64,000 nucleotides of DNA from an uncultured Aquimarina sp. (GCA_947498595.1 CANMKX010000017.1:1-64000), one strand, 5' to 3'. Counted from the stretch's first letter, positions 16,665 through 25,380 are shown. Made by a program: numbers and translations. The notes: a model not told the origin generated them from the letters alone.

Positions 16665-17297
16665 TTATAAGTTTACTATTTCTAGATAATTTCTATGCAA
16701 TGAAATTTTACCTTTTTGTTCTAGTTTTTTCAAAAGCCTAGAGATAACAACTCTTGATGTATGTAATTCGTAGGCGATTTCTTGATGTGTATTATGAATG
16801 ATAGCATCGTGATTGATCCTACTTTTTTCTTTTAAATAATGAATTAGACGTTGGTCCATTTGATCAAAAGCAATGCTATCCAAGGTAGTCAGTAATTCGT
16901 ATAAGCGATTATGATAACTCTCAAAAACGAAATGCCTCCATGATTTATATAGAGTTGTCCATTCTTCAATTTTACGAATAGGAATCATTATGATAGTTGT
17001 ATCCATTTCTGCAATGGCTCTAATTTCGCTTTTGGTTTGTCCCATACAACAAGACATCGTAAAAGAACAAGTATCACCTTGTTCTAGATAATACAAAAGA
17101 AGTTCATCCCCTTCTTTATCTTCTCTTAATACTTTTACAGCTCCACTAATTAATAGAGGAACACTTTTGATATAATCACCAATTTCGATAAGTTTATAAC
17201 CTATAGGAACTTCTTTAAAAGTACCTATTTGTATAATTTCTTGAAGTAAAGCTTCCTCGAAAAGAGTACCGTAAGAGGATTTTAGTAGATTAATCAT
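16665..17297 (-). CDS. Crp/Fnr-family transcriptional regulator of the sulfide cluster
   Basis: A 210-residue regulator. The N-terminal cyclic-nucleotide-binding-like beta-roll holds IPIGYKLIEIGDYIKSVPLLISG-type sequence, and the C-terminal winged HTH contains THQEIAYELHTSRVVISRLLKKLEQKG. A CSFTMSCCMGQ segment (Cys-Ser-Phe...Cys-Cys) in the sensor domain could be a thiol or sulfur sensor, but this is speculative; there is no classic FNR four-Cys cluster. Its ATG overlaps the stop of the DUF983 gene (TAATG), so the two are translationally coupled behind the palindrome at 17741. Autoregulation is therefore likely. Confidence 0.92.
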   Translation of the reverse strand: MINLLKSSYGTLFEEALLQEIIQIGTFKEVPIGYKLIEIGDYIKSVPLLISGAVKVLREDKEGDELLLYYLEQGDTCSFTMSCCMGQTKSEIRAIAEMDTTIIMIPIRKIEEWTTLYKSWRHFVFESYHNRLYELLTTLDSIAFDQMDQRLIHYLKEKSRINHDAIIHNTHQEIAYELHTSRVVISRLLKKLEQKGKISLHRNYLEIVNL

Positions 17298-17695
17298 TAG
17301 CTATTTTGACGTATTTGAGTCGCTATTTTTTTGTTGAAATTAAAAAATAAATTAGCCCATATAGCTTTAGAAATAGCTCCAATATATGGCATTAACAAGA
17401 TAAGAGAAAATACAATAGTAATAAAGGATTCTAGTAAACTAAATGTAATCCCAATCCATTGAGTTATCAAGAAAATAGCAACACTACACGCAATGCCTAC
17501 AGCATAAGAGACATACATAGACCCATAATAAAAACTAGGTTCAATACTATATTTGAGATTGCATTTAGGACAGTGCTCTTTTACTTTGTTAAAAGATCGA
17601 AGTTGATATGGAGAATTTTCTAAAAACGCTCCTTGATGACATTGCGGGCATTTTAAAAATAAGATACTGTAAAGCTTGGTGTTTCTAAACCACAT
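17297..17695 (-). CDS. DUF983 zinc-ribbon membrane protein
   Basis: A 132-residue DUF983 protein. An N-terminal zinc-ribbon (CPQCHQG ... CPKCNLKYS) is followed by two transmembrane segments and a basic tail. DUF983 function is unknown. I place the start at the ATG at 17695 rather than the longer frame from 17776, because the operator palindrome at 17741-17756 would otherwise lie inside the coding region, and MWFRNTKLYSILFLKCPQC is the usual family N-terminus. It overlaps the Crp/Fnr start by one base. Confidence 0.85.
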   Translation of the reverse strand: MWFRNTKLYSILFLKCPQCHQGAFLENSPYQLRSFNKVKEHCPKCNLKYSIEPSFYYGSMYVSYAVGIACSVAIFLITQWIGITFSLLESFITIVFSLILLMPYIGAISKAIWANLFFNFNKKIATQIRQNS

Positions 17696-17740
17696 AAGAT
17701 GTATTTTAGGATAAAAATAAAACGTAATTAGATACGAGTC

Positions 17741-17756
17741 TGTAACTTGAGTTACA
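17741..17756 (-). promoter_or_regulatory. Putative Crp/Fnr operator upstream of the DUF983-crp operon
   Basis: TGTAAC-TCAA-GTTACA on the minus strand, a perfect 6-4-6 inverted repeat centred about 54 bp before the 17695 start. TACGTTTT, one base from the TAnnTTTG element, lies about 22 bp from the centre on the promoter side, an arrangement suited to activation. It implies autoregulation of the Crp/Fnr gene. Confidence 0.72.
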
Positions 17757-17840
17757 TACTTAAACTTTAAGTACACTAAGAAGAATTATGATTGTATTTA
17801 AAAGGATCGTTATTAAGAGTTATATTTTTGTATGTAGGTT

Positions 17841-18359
17841 TTGAATTTTTATAATACGAAGTATAATATGAAGCATTATAGTATAAAAGATAAAACACTA
17901 ATCATGAATGTAAAAAAAGCGCCAATATTGATAAAATGTGCTATGTTTTTGCTTTCTGCTCTTTTTTTCATCATGCCAATTACAGGGGTGATAATCTCTA
18001 TAAAAAATAGAGAAGAGTTTCATATAGGTTATATATTTATGATAGGAGCTTTTGGACTTATGGGCTTTTATGTATTACGAGTCGCTTTGTGGAATACTTA
18101 TGGGGTCGAAAAGGTGCATTTTCAAGAAAGTAGAATTTCGTATGAAGCTGATTATGGATGGTTTAAAGATAAAGTGAAAACGTATGATGATCTAACCAAA
18201 ATTACTTTTATAATAGACTCAATTGGATACAAAGAAGATATGATGGGGATTTTAATAATTGAAGCAGACAATTCTGTTATTGAATGTGCCACTAAGATAC
18301 CGATGGAAATACTTGAAAACTTAAAAAAAGAATTAGATGTAATTGTAAAAATAGAATGA
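17841..18359 (+). CDS. Unknown membrane protein with two transmembrane segments
   Basis: A 172-residue protein. Two hydrophobic segments (about 28-52 and 64-84) are followed by a soluble beta-rich domain (VEKVHFQESRISYEADYGWF ... LEVIVKIE-like end) that resembles a PH-like membrane-protein domain, though no family can be named. It is divergent from the DUF983-crp operon. An in-frame ATG nine codons in (17868) is an alternative start. A strong terminator follows. Confidence 0.6.
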   Translation: MNFYNTKYNMKHYSIKDKTLIMNVKKAPILIKCAMFLLSALFFIMPITGVIISIKNREEFHIGYIFMIGAFGLMGFYVLRVALWNTYGVEKVHFQESRISYEADYGWFKDKVKTYDDLTKITFIIDSIGYKEDMMGILIIEADNSVIECATKIPMEILENLKKELDVIVKIE

Positions 18360-18373
18360 TATGCATTTTATTA

Positions 18374-18410
18374 AAAAAGGACAATAATGAATTTCATTAT
18401 TGTCCTTTTT
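18374..18410. terminator. Bidirectional terminator
   Basis: 17-bp arms AAAAAGGACAATAATGA / TCATTATTGTCCTTTTT with a 3-nt loop between convergent genes ending at 18359 and 18431. A-run on one side and T-run on the other serve both directions. Confidence 0.88.
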
Positions 18411-18430
18411 TAAAGTGTTTATTAGTACTG

Positions 18431-19264
18431 TTATTCTTTAACAGCGTTTTTCATGTTTTCCTTAATTAACGTATAAAATTCGTCAAATTTTGGATTGATA
18501 CTAATACGTGTAACAGTATCTATTTTATCAGTATTATATTCGCTTTTACCAACAGCTTCTAAGCGTTTAGGAGCTACTTCAAAATCGTTTTGTAACATAC
18601 GAATAACAGAAGTAGCGCGTTTTGCGCTTAAATCCCAATTGTCAACAATTTCTTCACTTTTAAATTCGATAGCATTACTATTTCCTTCAACAATAATTGT
18701 TAAATCAGGATTGTTATTTAAAGCTTTAGCTATTCCTTCAATAACAGATTTAGCTTTTTCGGTAATAACATAAGTATCTCCTTCTTCAAATAAATAATTA
18801 TCGGTTAAGACTATGGTAACAATTCCATTTTGAATTCCGATAGAAGCTTCATTTCCTGCAGCACTACTTATAGCACCTTTAAAAGCAGTCAAAACAGCAA
18901 GTTTAGTAGAATCGGTAGTACTAATGGCTTTATTAATCGTATTTAGTTGTCTATCTTTTTCTTTTAAACTCTCTAGAGAAGAACCAAGATTATCTGCTTT
19001 TTGTTTAGAAATAGTAGTGAAACTAGAAATGTTTTGTAAAAGTTTTGAATTTGTCTCTCTTAAATCTGATAATTCTTGCTCACTAACCTTTACGCGTTCT
19101 TGACTAATTTTTTCTTTCTTTTGAGCAGAGTTTAAATCACCTTTAATAACAGTGATTTCTTGTCTAAGTTTTTCAATTTCAGCAATCAAATCTTTTTTTC
19201 TTTGAGCAAAAGAAGGTAAGATTGTGCAGGTTAACAATGCAATAAGTAATATGTTCTTTTTCAT
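18431..19264 (-). CDS. OmpA-like peptidoglycan-associated protein with coiled coil
   Basis: A 277-residue exported protein. The signal peptide MKKNILLIALLTCTILPSFA is followed by a heptad-rich coiled coil (about 25-115) and a C-terminal OmpA/MotB-type domain (about 150-260), containing TDNYLFEEGDTYVITEKAKS, LTIIVEGNSNAIEF and NWDLSAKRATSVIRMLQ. These domains bind peptidoglycan and link the envelope layers. The second half of the domain lacks the strict N-x2-L-S-x2-R-A spacing only slightly (NWDLSAKRA). It is a single-gene transcript. Confidence 0.85.
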   Translation of the reverse strand: MKKNILLIALLTCTILPSFAQRKKDLIAEIEKLRQEITVIKGDLNSAQKKEKISQERVKVSEQELSDLRETNSKLLQNISSFTTISKQKADNLGSSLESLKEKDRQLNTINKAISTTDSTKLAVLTAFKGAISSAAGNEASIGIQNGIVTIVLTDNYLFEEGDTYVITEKAKSVIEGIAKALNNNPDLTIIVEGNSNAIEFKSEEIVDNWDLSAKRATSVIRMLQNDFEVAPKRLEAVGKSEYNTDKIDTVTRISINPKFDEFYTLIKENMKNAVKE

Positions 19265-19382
19265 AAGATCAATTGGGTTATATTACCTGAATTTTGGTGT
19301 TTTAAAAAACAGGGGCTAAATAGATGCTAGTTAATTAGACGCTAAAATAAGGTATTTTTATAAAAAAGACTACCAGACAATA

Positions 19383-19808
19383 CTACTGTTGCAATAATTC
19401 TTTAGCGTTTTTAATACTTGAATTGATTTGATTTTTTAATTTGTTAACCTCAATTTCTTCTTCTTTTAGAAGTATTATTTTAGCAGCTACATTTTCTTTT
19501 TTAACCTTTTCATCATATGGGAATTTTGTACTGAAATCGCTCATCCAATTCATCATAAAATCATAAGAGCTTTTTAGATCAAGTTGAGCTTTAGCATATG
19601 TTTTACCTAGAGTAGTTGTGTCTTTTTTATTTTCCAAAGATTTAATCAATGAACTGAGTTCTCCCATCTTTGGCATTACCTCATCATGAACATTGATAAC
19701 ATTTTGCATGATAACATCATATTCTTGTTCTTCTTTAGATAAAGAGTTACAAGAAACGATAAGTAGTAACCCTATAAATAACGGAAGTATTTTAGTAATA
19801 GATTTCAT
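19383..19808 (-). CDS. Small helical lipoprotein of the metal locus
   Basis: A 141-residue lipoprotein: signal MKSITKILPLFIGLLLIVSC with lipidated Cys at residue 20, then a helical domain rich in Met, Lys and Glu. I have seen similar proteins annotated as viral A-type inclusion protein in Bacteroidota, a name without functional meaning. It lies 17 bp after the PepSY gene and is the last gene of a probable operon with the TonB receptor and the Met-rich barrel, so it probably serves the same envelope metal-handling task. Confidence 0.65.
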   Translation of the reverse strand: MKSITKILPLFIGLLLIVSCNSLSKEEQEYDVIMQNVINVHDEVMPKMGELSSLIKSLENKKDTTTLGKTYAKAQLDLKSSYDFMMNWMSDFSTKFPYDEKVKKENVAAKIILLKEEEIEVNKLKNQINSSIKNAKELLQQ

Positions 19809-19824
19809 AGTGATATATTTAATT

Positions 19825-21084
19825 TTAATTTGGTTGATTTAATTTTTTATAATAATATTTTAATACTTGATTCGATAGTATAATAAGGATTACACTAATC
19901 CCAAATAATGGAAGAAGAAGACATAATAATATAATAATTATAATTACTCCTTTTCCTACTACAAACTTAGATGGAACTTTGGGAATTCCCCAATCCGAAA
20001 TAGGTTTTCTTCTTAAATACGAAAGAATAGCCGCCACAGACATTAATAATAATAAAATAGCAATGGATAACATGAGAAGCCAATTCCAAAAGCCAAATTC
20101 TCCTTGATGAAATGCCATAACCCATAAGCGAGCTCTCATTAAGACACCTATATCACTCCATGTAAGTTCTGTAATTAACTTACCGGTATATTGATTAAAG
20201 TGAATTTTTTTTTGTTGATTAAGATCGGCTGTTTTATTAGAGATACTAAAAACATTGGTTTTACCTTTTGGAAATGTAAGAGTAACAATTCCATCTAAGT
20301 TTTGTTGTAAACCAATGGAGATCATTTTATCAAGAGAAAGAGGAGGAGTATCGTTATTTGATATTGATTGTATCCCTCTTCCAGACCAAGATATGGGATA
20401 TCCTGTATCAGTTACTTTTTGTACCCATTTAAAACCACCACCAAAAACATCAGTCCATGGCAATCCACCAGCTAAAGTAATTAGAAGCATTATAGAAATC
20501 CAAATACCCGTTATAGCATGTAAATCTCGATAAAGAATTCGTTTTCCTTTACGAAAACGAATTAAAAATAAATGCTTTATGTTGAATTTTCGCACGGGAA
20601 ACCAAATACATATTCCCGTTATAATTAAAACAAGCATCCAACATGCTATTAGTTCAACGATTTTAGTACCAAAACTTCCCAATAGTAATTCGCCATGTAA
20701 TTTTCTTATAGTATGCATGAACGTATTATTAGAACTTATTTTACCAGTAACAGTAGCAGTATATGGATCGATAAAATGACGTATCTTTCTACTAAATTTA
20801 CCACTGATGAATTCAGTAGCTTGATTTTCATTAGTAGGCAATACAACCGAATGAATTTTTTTATTAGTACTAGCAATAGCTAATTCTAATTGCTTTTGAT
20901 AACTAATAGGACTTTTTAGTTTTTGAATTGCTTTAATATTGTCATGAATAGGTTTTTCATAGTTGTATTTAAAAAGATAAATACCGCCTGTAATTGCTAA
21001 AAGAATAATGAATGGAAGCGAAATTATTCCAGCAATGAAATGCCATTTCCAAAGCCAAATATTTAATTTTATATTTTTCTTCAT
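19825..21084 (-). CDS. PepSY-associated transmembrane protein
   Basis: A 419-residue inner-membrane protein of the PepSY-TM family, linked to siderophore and metal uptake, where members act as ferric or cupric reductases or transport partners. The N-terminal helix is preceded by LWKWHFIAGIISLPFIILLA, a family hallmark (WKWH). A periplasmic PepSY stretch, three further membrane segments and a C-terminal hydrophobic end follow. It sits 45 bp downstream of the TonB receptor in the same direction. Several His residues in membrane segments could bind haem. The metal (copper or iron) is not shown by the sequence alone. Confidence 0.87.
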   Translation of the reverse strand: MKKNIKLNIWLWKWHFIAGIISLPFIILLAITGGIYLFKYNYEKPIHDNIKAIQKLKSPISYQKQLELAIASTNKKIHSVVLPTNENQATEFISGKFSRKIRHFIDPYTATVTGKISSNNTFMHTIRKLHGELLLGSFGTKIVELIACWMLVLIITGICIWFPVRKFNIKHLFLIRFRKGKRILYRDLHAITGIWISIMLLITLAGGLPWTDVFGGGFKWVQKVTDTGYPISWSGRGIQSISNNDTPPLSLDKMISIGLQQNLDGIVTLTFPKGKTNVFSISNKTADLNQQKKIHFNQYTGKLITELTWSDIGVLMRARLWVMAFHQGEFGFWNWLLMLSIAILLLLMSVAAILSYLRRKPISDWGIPKVPSKFVVGKGVIIIIILLCLLLPLFGISVILIILSNQVLKYYYKKLNQPN

Positions 21085-21129
21085 ACTAATAGAATCCCAT
21101 CAATCTAATTAGAATGATGGGATATTTTT

Positions 21130-23493
21130 TTAGAAATTATATTTTAAACCTAAATGAAAAGCCCTAGGATTTCCGATAGTATAACTATTCTCTTTTCTAA
21201 AACTGCTGTAAGAAACTCTAACTGCGTATAGATCATCTAAAATATTTAGTAAATGCCCCCATAACTCAAGGTTTTTATAACCAAATGTGATTCGCGAATT
21301 AAGAATGTTATGCCCCTTATAAGTTGCGGTAGAAAATGTAGAAACATTATCAACTTCAGTAACTACTTGATTTTCGAAACTTGTATTATAAGCTCCCATT
21401 AATTCATGTTCAAGAGATAAATTTACATTCAGTTTTTTATTGAGTTTAAAATTATAATTAATAGCAGACAAACCGATAATGCTAGGCGCTGTCGGTATAT
21501 CTGTATGAGAATAATCAGTATCTCTATCTACAAAATCTATATATCGATGCTGAGAATAACTACCGTTATGAGAAATTTCTAATCCTGGTAATATCTGGTA
21601 TTGAACACCGTATTCAATACCATAGGATCTTGTTCTACCTGCATTGGTATTATAAAAAGTATCATCACCGTTACGAAGAGTAACTAATCTATTTTTTCCT
21701 TCTAGTTGATAGAAAGCAACATCTACTTTTAGATTCTTTTTTAAATTAAAATAACCACCAATTTCATAATTGTCAAAACGACTCGGTTTTAAATCAAAAA
21801 TAACTCCGTCAACACCTACAAAGCGATTTCGATATAGACTTGATGTTTGGGGAGGTGAAAAACCATTAGAGTAATTGGCATATAAACCCAAAGTTTTTGA
21901 AAAATTATAATTAATCCCCAATTTAGGAGCAATATTCGTATAAGATGTTTTTTGATCCTGAGCTCCAACAATACCATCTGCTCGATTATTATAATCGTAT
22001 TTAAAAGCATCATAACGTAAAGCAGCAGTAATTTTTAAAGGAGTTATAGGAGAGATTTCATACTGAAAATAACCGGCATAATTAAAGATATTAGCTTCAT
22101 AATCAAGGATAAAATCATTAGAGTTAATAGAAAAAGAAGTGTTTTGACCAGTATTAGTATTTACCATAACAGCTGTTCTTTGAGCAATATAATCTTGAGG
22201 AGAATAATCAATAGAAACTCCTGTGATTAAAGATGATTTAGCAAAATTAAAATCTAATTTATGTTGAATAAGACCTACCAAACTCTGAAATTGATTCGAA
22301 TTTACTTCACCAGACCCACTACCTGTTAATTGCCCTTGAGATCTAAATTGCCTGATGCGATACGATGGATTTTGATCCATTTTATTATCTCTAAAAACAA
22401 AATTAAAAGTTGTCTTATTGTGGTGGTTCCATTTTTTATGAAAACTACTTCTGAAACGAAAAGATAATGCATCTCTTTGTGTAAAGGTTTGCGAACTTAA
22501 ATAATTACCATTGGTATAATTAGCTTCAGTTAAGGAACCAGTCATATCAGAACGATAATCAATGAGGTCAAAAACATTGGTCCATGATAAGGATGAAGAG
22601 ACGTGGTATACCGTTTTGAAAGTTGCGGCAAATTTTTCATAATCACTATAATCTATAGGGCCGTTATTACGCTGTACATAATGAGTACCCAGATAAAAAC
22701 CAAAAGTATCATTGGTATATGTAGAAACTTCAGCAGCAACCTTTGATAAGCCAATGTCATTAATTTCTGTACTAATACTACCACTAAGTTGTGCTGTTGG
22801 GTTTTTAGTAATAAAATTAAAACTACCTCCTATGGCTTCACTACCATAAATACTAGAAGCAGGACCTTTTAAAACTTCAACTCTATTAATAGAGGTTGTA
22901 TTGATCTCTAACAATGCATTATGATTAAATACTGCAGTAGGGCGAATTGGTATACCATCTTCGATATATAAGAAAAGAGATTTTGTAGATATTGGTGACC
23001 GTGTTGCTGTAAAATGTTGTTCGTTACTAGCTGCTCTAGATGTAGCCATCAATACCCCAGGAACTCGGTTTATAATTTGATCAATACCAAAAGGTTTAGA
23101 CTCTTTAATATCTTTTGCAGTAATTACAGTAATAGCAGCAGGGACTTCAATTCTTTTCTGCTGTTCTCTACTAGCAGAAATAACAACCTCTTCCAACATA
23201 GTATTACTAGGTTCTAATTGGATGATCGTGTGTTTTTCTTTAAGAGTAATTTTTTGTGATACAAATCCCATGTAAGAGATGCTGATATTAGGAGGAATAT
23301 TTGTAGTTTCAATCGTAAAATTTCCGTTAATATCGCTAATAATTCCAAGAGACTCAGAATTAATTATAGAAATAGTAGCACCATTAATAGGTGCTTTTTC
23401 AGGTGTTATTATGGTACCAGTATACGTTGTTTTTTGAGCATAAAATTGAAGGCTTGTGAAAAAGCACACAAGCATAATGAATATATGTTTCAT
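21130..23493 (-). CDS. TonB-dependent outer-membrane receptor
   Basis: A 787-residue receptor. It has a signal peptide, a carboxypeptidase-regulatory-like domain (about 20-105, GTIITPEKAPINGATISI), a plug domain (VPAAITVITAKDIKES, LKGPASSIYGSEAIGGSFNF) and a 22-strand barrel ending in LGLKYNF. It imports a ligand across the outer membrane with TonB energy. The neighbours (PepSY protein, Met-rich barrel protein, CNGKC protein) suggest a metal or metallophore, possibly copper; this is inference. A structured hairpin lies between it and the upstream gene. Confidence 0.93.
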   Translation of the reverse strand: MKHIFIMLVCFFTSLQFYAQKTTYTGTIITPEKAPINGATISIINSESLGIISDINGNFTIETTNIPPNISISYMGFVSQKITLKEKHTIIQLEPSNTMLEEVVISASREQQKRIEVPAAITVITAKDIKESKPFGIDQIINRVPGVLMATSRAASNEQHFTATRSPISTKSLFLYIEDGIPIRPTAVFNHNALLEINTTSINRVEVLKGPASSIYGSEAIGGSFNFITKNPTAQLSGSISTEINDIGLSKVAAEVSTYTNDTFGFYLGTHYVQRNNGPIDYSDYEKFAATFKTVYHVSSSLSWTNVFDLIDYRSDMTGSLTEANYTNGNYLSSQTFTQRDALSFRFRSSFHKKWNHHNKTTFNFVFRDNKMDQNPSYRIRQFRSQGQLTGSGSGEVNSNQFQSLVGLIQHKLDFNFAKSSLITGVSIDYSPQDYIAQRTAVMVNTNTGQNTSFSINSNDFILDYEANIFNYAGYFQYEISPITPLKITAALRYDAFKYDYNNRADGIVGAQDQKTSYTNIAPKLGINYNFSKTLGLYANYSNGFSPPQTSSLYRNRFVGVDGVIFDLKPSRFDNYEIGGYFNLKKNLKVDVAFYQLEGKNRLVTLRNGDDTFYNTNAGRTRSYGIEYGVQYQILPGLEISHNGSYSQHRYIDFVDRDTDYSHTDIPTAPSIIGLSAINYNFKLNKKLNVNLSLEHELMGAYNTSFENQVVTEVDNVSTFSTATYKGHNILNSRITFGYKNLELWGHLLNILDDLYAVRVSYSSFRKENSYTIGNPRAFHLGLKYNF

Positions 23494-23533
23494 TGCTATA
23501 ATATTAAATAATAGAATTTTAAAAAGGATATAG

Positions 23534-23573
23534 GGGGATGTAGCATATTATTTAGATATGCTACAAATCCCTT
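23534..23573 (-). terminator. Intra-operon hairpin ahead of the TonB receptor
   Basis: TGTAGCATAT / ATATGCTACA arms with a 7-nt loop, extended by GGGAT/ATCCC across a two-base bulge. On the minus strand it lies after the Met-rich barrel stop and 46 bp before the receptor start. It may partially terminate transcription or stabilise one part of the mRNA. Confidence 0.45.
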
Positions 23574-23588
23574 TTTAATTAAAATATG

Positions 23589-24632
23589 TTATAAAGAATA
23601 TTGAATACCCAAGGTGAATGTTTCTTTATTTTTTAATTGTACACCATTAAGATCTTGATATAATGGATACCCAAATTCTATACCGAGACGTACGTTTTTT
23701 AAAGTACCAGAAGGAGTATAAAAATTAATACCAAAACCAGAGTTTATTAATGTACCTCCAGAATTGTTAGTATCAGCAGTTATTACCATCATAGGATTCA
23801 ATACTGGGTTTGATCCATTGATTTCTTCAATAAGAATCCCTCTTAAACGAGTAGAAAAACTCATATATTGATTAGCTTTTATAGCAAACCATGTATCTAG
23901 TTGATAACGATTTCCGAGTGTATATTCTCGGTCGTTTTCGCCAAAACGTACAGTTGCCCTTGTCTGTGCACCAAAAGACATCACGTCCCATTGTTTTAAA
24001 TATGTTAAAGCAAATTCTCCATCAACAGTACCACTACCAACTTGCATAGGATATGGTAAAATTGCATCAGGAGTAGATCGCATTCCATTATTAAAAGCAT
24101 TTCTAGAGGCAGGAGTAATGGCTTTTTTATCAATAGAACCTGTAGGAATTGAAATACCTATTTGTGCATGCAATCGCTGTTTATTATGATCATAAAATTT
24201 ATATAAACCAGCAATTTTTGTATCAGCTAAGCCAGAAGACTCTGTTGTGAAAAATTGCCCCATTCTAGTTATATGATCCATAGAACTTGAGATGTAATTT
24301 ACCATAACCATTAGCGTAAGACGATCACTAGGGGCATACATAGCTCCTAACATGTGCATTTGCATTGGCATTCTAGTAGGAGTAACTATATACTCAGACA
24401 AAGCATTATCAAAAGAAACATTAGTATCGCCTCTTTTTAATGTTTCCATACTCATATACATATATCGGTATGAAAACATTAATTCTCCTTTACCATGAGT
24501 ATGATCCCCCATAACTTCTATAGGAGCATGTCCATCTGGTCTCGATCCTGACCAATTAGAAGTATTATTATTTTGTTGCGCATGTACAAAAGTTGTAGCC
24601 ATTAATAAAATGACATAGATATATTTTTTCAT
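23589..24632 (-). CDS. Methionine-rich outer-membrane beta-barrel protein
   Basis: A 347-residue exported protein (signal ending FVHAQ) with alternating beta-barrel pattern and a C-terminal GIQYSL end. It is strikingly rich in Met and His near the N-terminus: HAPIEVMGDHTHGKGE, YRYMYMSMETL and TRMPMQMHMLGAMY. Met/His clusters of this kind bind Cu(I). It resembles the poorly described transporter-like barrel family found with copper genes in Bacteroidota. It is the first gene of the minus-strand cluster that continues with the TonB receptor. Copper specificity is inference. Confidence 0.72.
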   Translation of the reverse strand: MKKYIYVILLMATTFVHAQQNNNTSNWSGSRPDGHAPIEVMGDHTHGKGELMFSYRYMYMSMETLKRGDTNVSFDNALSEYIVTPTRMPMQMHMLGAMYAPSDRLTLMVMVNYISSSMDHITRMGQFFTTESSGLADTKIAGLYKFYDHNKQRLHAQIGISIPTGSIDKKAITPASRNAFNNGMRSTPDAILPYPMQVGSGTVDGEFALTYLKQWDVMSFGAQTRATVRFGENDREYTLGNRYQLDTWFAIKANQYMSFSTRLRGILIEEINGSNPVLNPMMVITADTNNSGGTLINSGFGINFYTPSGTLKNVRLGIEFGYPLYQDLNGVQLKNKETFTLGIQYSL

Positions 24633-24990
24633 TGTTTAAAAAATAAAATATGATTTTCTAGTTTTAATTTTTGACATAGAAAACCCTATGGAAGTTTTTT
24701 AACTTCCAGATATATAAATAATGGAATTGAAAATGAGAATTATAGAAAGATTGGATACCTACTTTCAATGACCTATAATTAGGAAATAGAAAATAAAATT
24801 AGCGCTATTGTATCTGTAAAGTGATTATATGTTAACGGGTTAGGTGTAAAATATAACATAGCTATAAAACTCATAATAAACGATATGTGGTAGAGTTATC
24901 AAAACTCTTTATATATTATAAAATAACGTAGGCGACACCTTACAATTCAAAAAAATGATTGCATAAGCTTAAAATAATGATATAATATAT
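24633..24990. other. Intergenic stretch ahead of the Met-rich barrel gene
   Basis: About 360 bp of AT-rich DNA between two genes in the same direction. It should hold the promoter of the metal locus, but no clear operator or hairpin is visible. Confidence 0.45.
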
Positions 24991-25380
24991 TTATGTAGTA
25001 AAATATCGAGGAGGAGGGTCAATTTTAGATAAAACTTCTAAAAAATAAAAGGTATGATTTTTCCAATTATGACTGATATCACCTAGACTAAATAAGAAAA
25101 AGTTAAGATCGATATCATTTTCTTGAAAATATAATGGAATAAAAGATTCTGTAATTAAGATGGTTTCGTTTCTATTTTCTGTTTCTGATTGTTGTTGTAA
25201 TTGTAATTTTTTGGCAAGATAACATTTACCATTACATTTTAATTGAGGACGCTCTTTGTTAACACAATATTTCTCAACGATATAATCAATGTTTAATTGA
25301 TAATATAATACAGTTCCCACCTTTAATATAGGTTGAGCAGTAAGAGCAATTAATAATATTGTTGAAAAAAAAGACCTCAT
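24991..25380 (-). CDS. Small exported CNGKC-motif protein
   Basis: A 129-residue protein with an N-terminal hydrophobic segment and a cysteine arrangement C39-x9-C49-N-G-K-C53 followed by YLAKKL. The C..P....CxGKCYLxKxL signature recurs, as I recall, in small Bacteroidota proteins encoded next to copper or TonB-receptor loci. The three cysteines could bind a soft metal. It lies upstream of, and in the same direction as, the Met-rich barrel and TonB receptor, and is divergent from the persulfide dioxygenase at 25528. Function is not established. Confidence 0.65.
   Translation of the reverse strand: MRSFFSTILLIALTAQPILKVGTVLYYQLNIDYIVEKYCVNKERPQLKCNGKCYLAKKLQLQQQSETENRNETILITESFIPLYFQENDIDLNFFLFSLGDISHNWKNHTFYFLEVLSKIDPPPRYFTT

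Noticed and set aside
17696..17776. Longer N-terminus for the DUF983 protein.
   Set aside because: It would place the Crp/Fnr palindrome inside coding sequence, and the added residues do not match the family.
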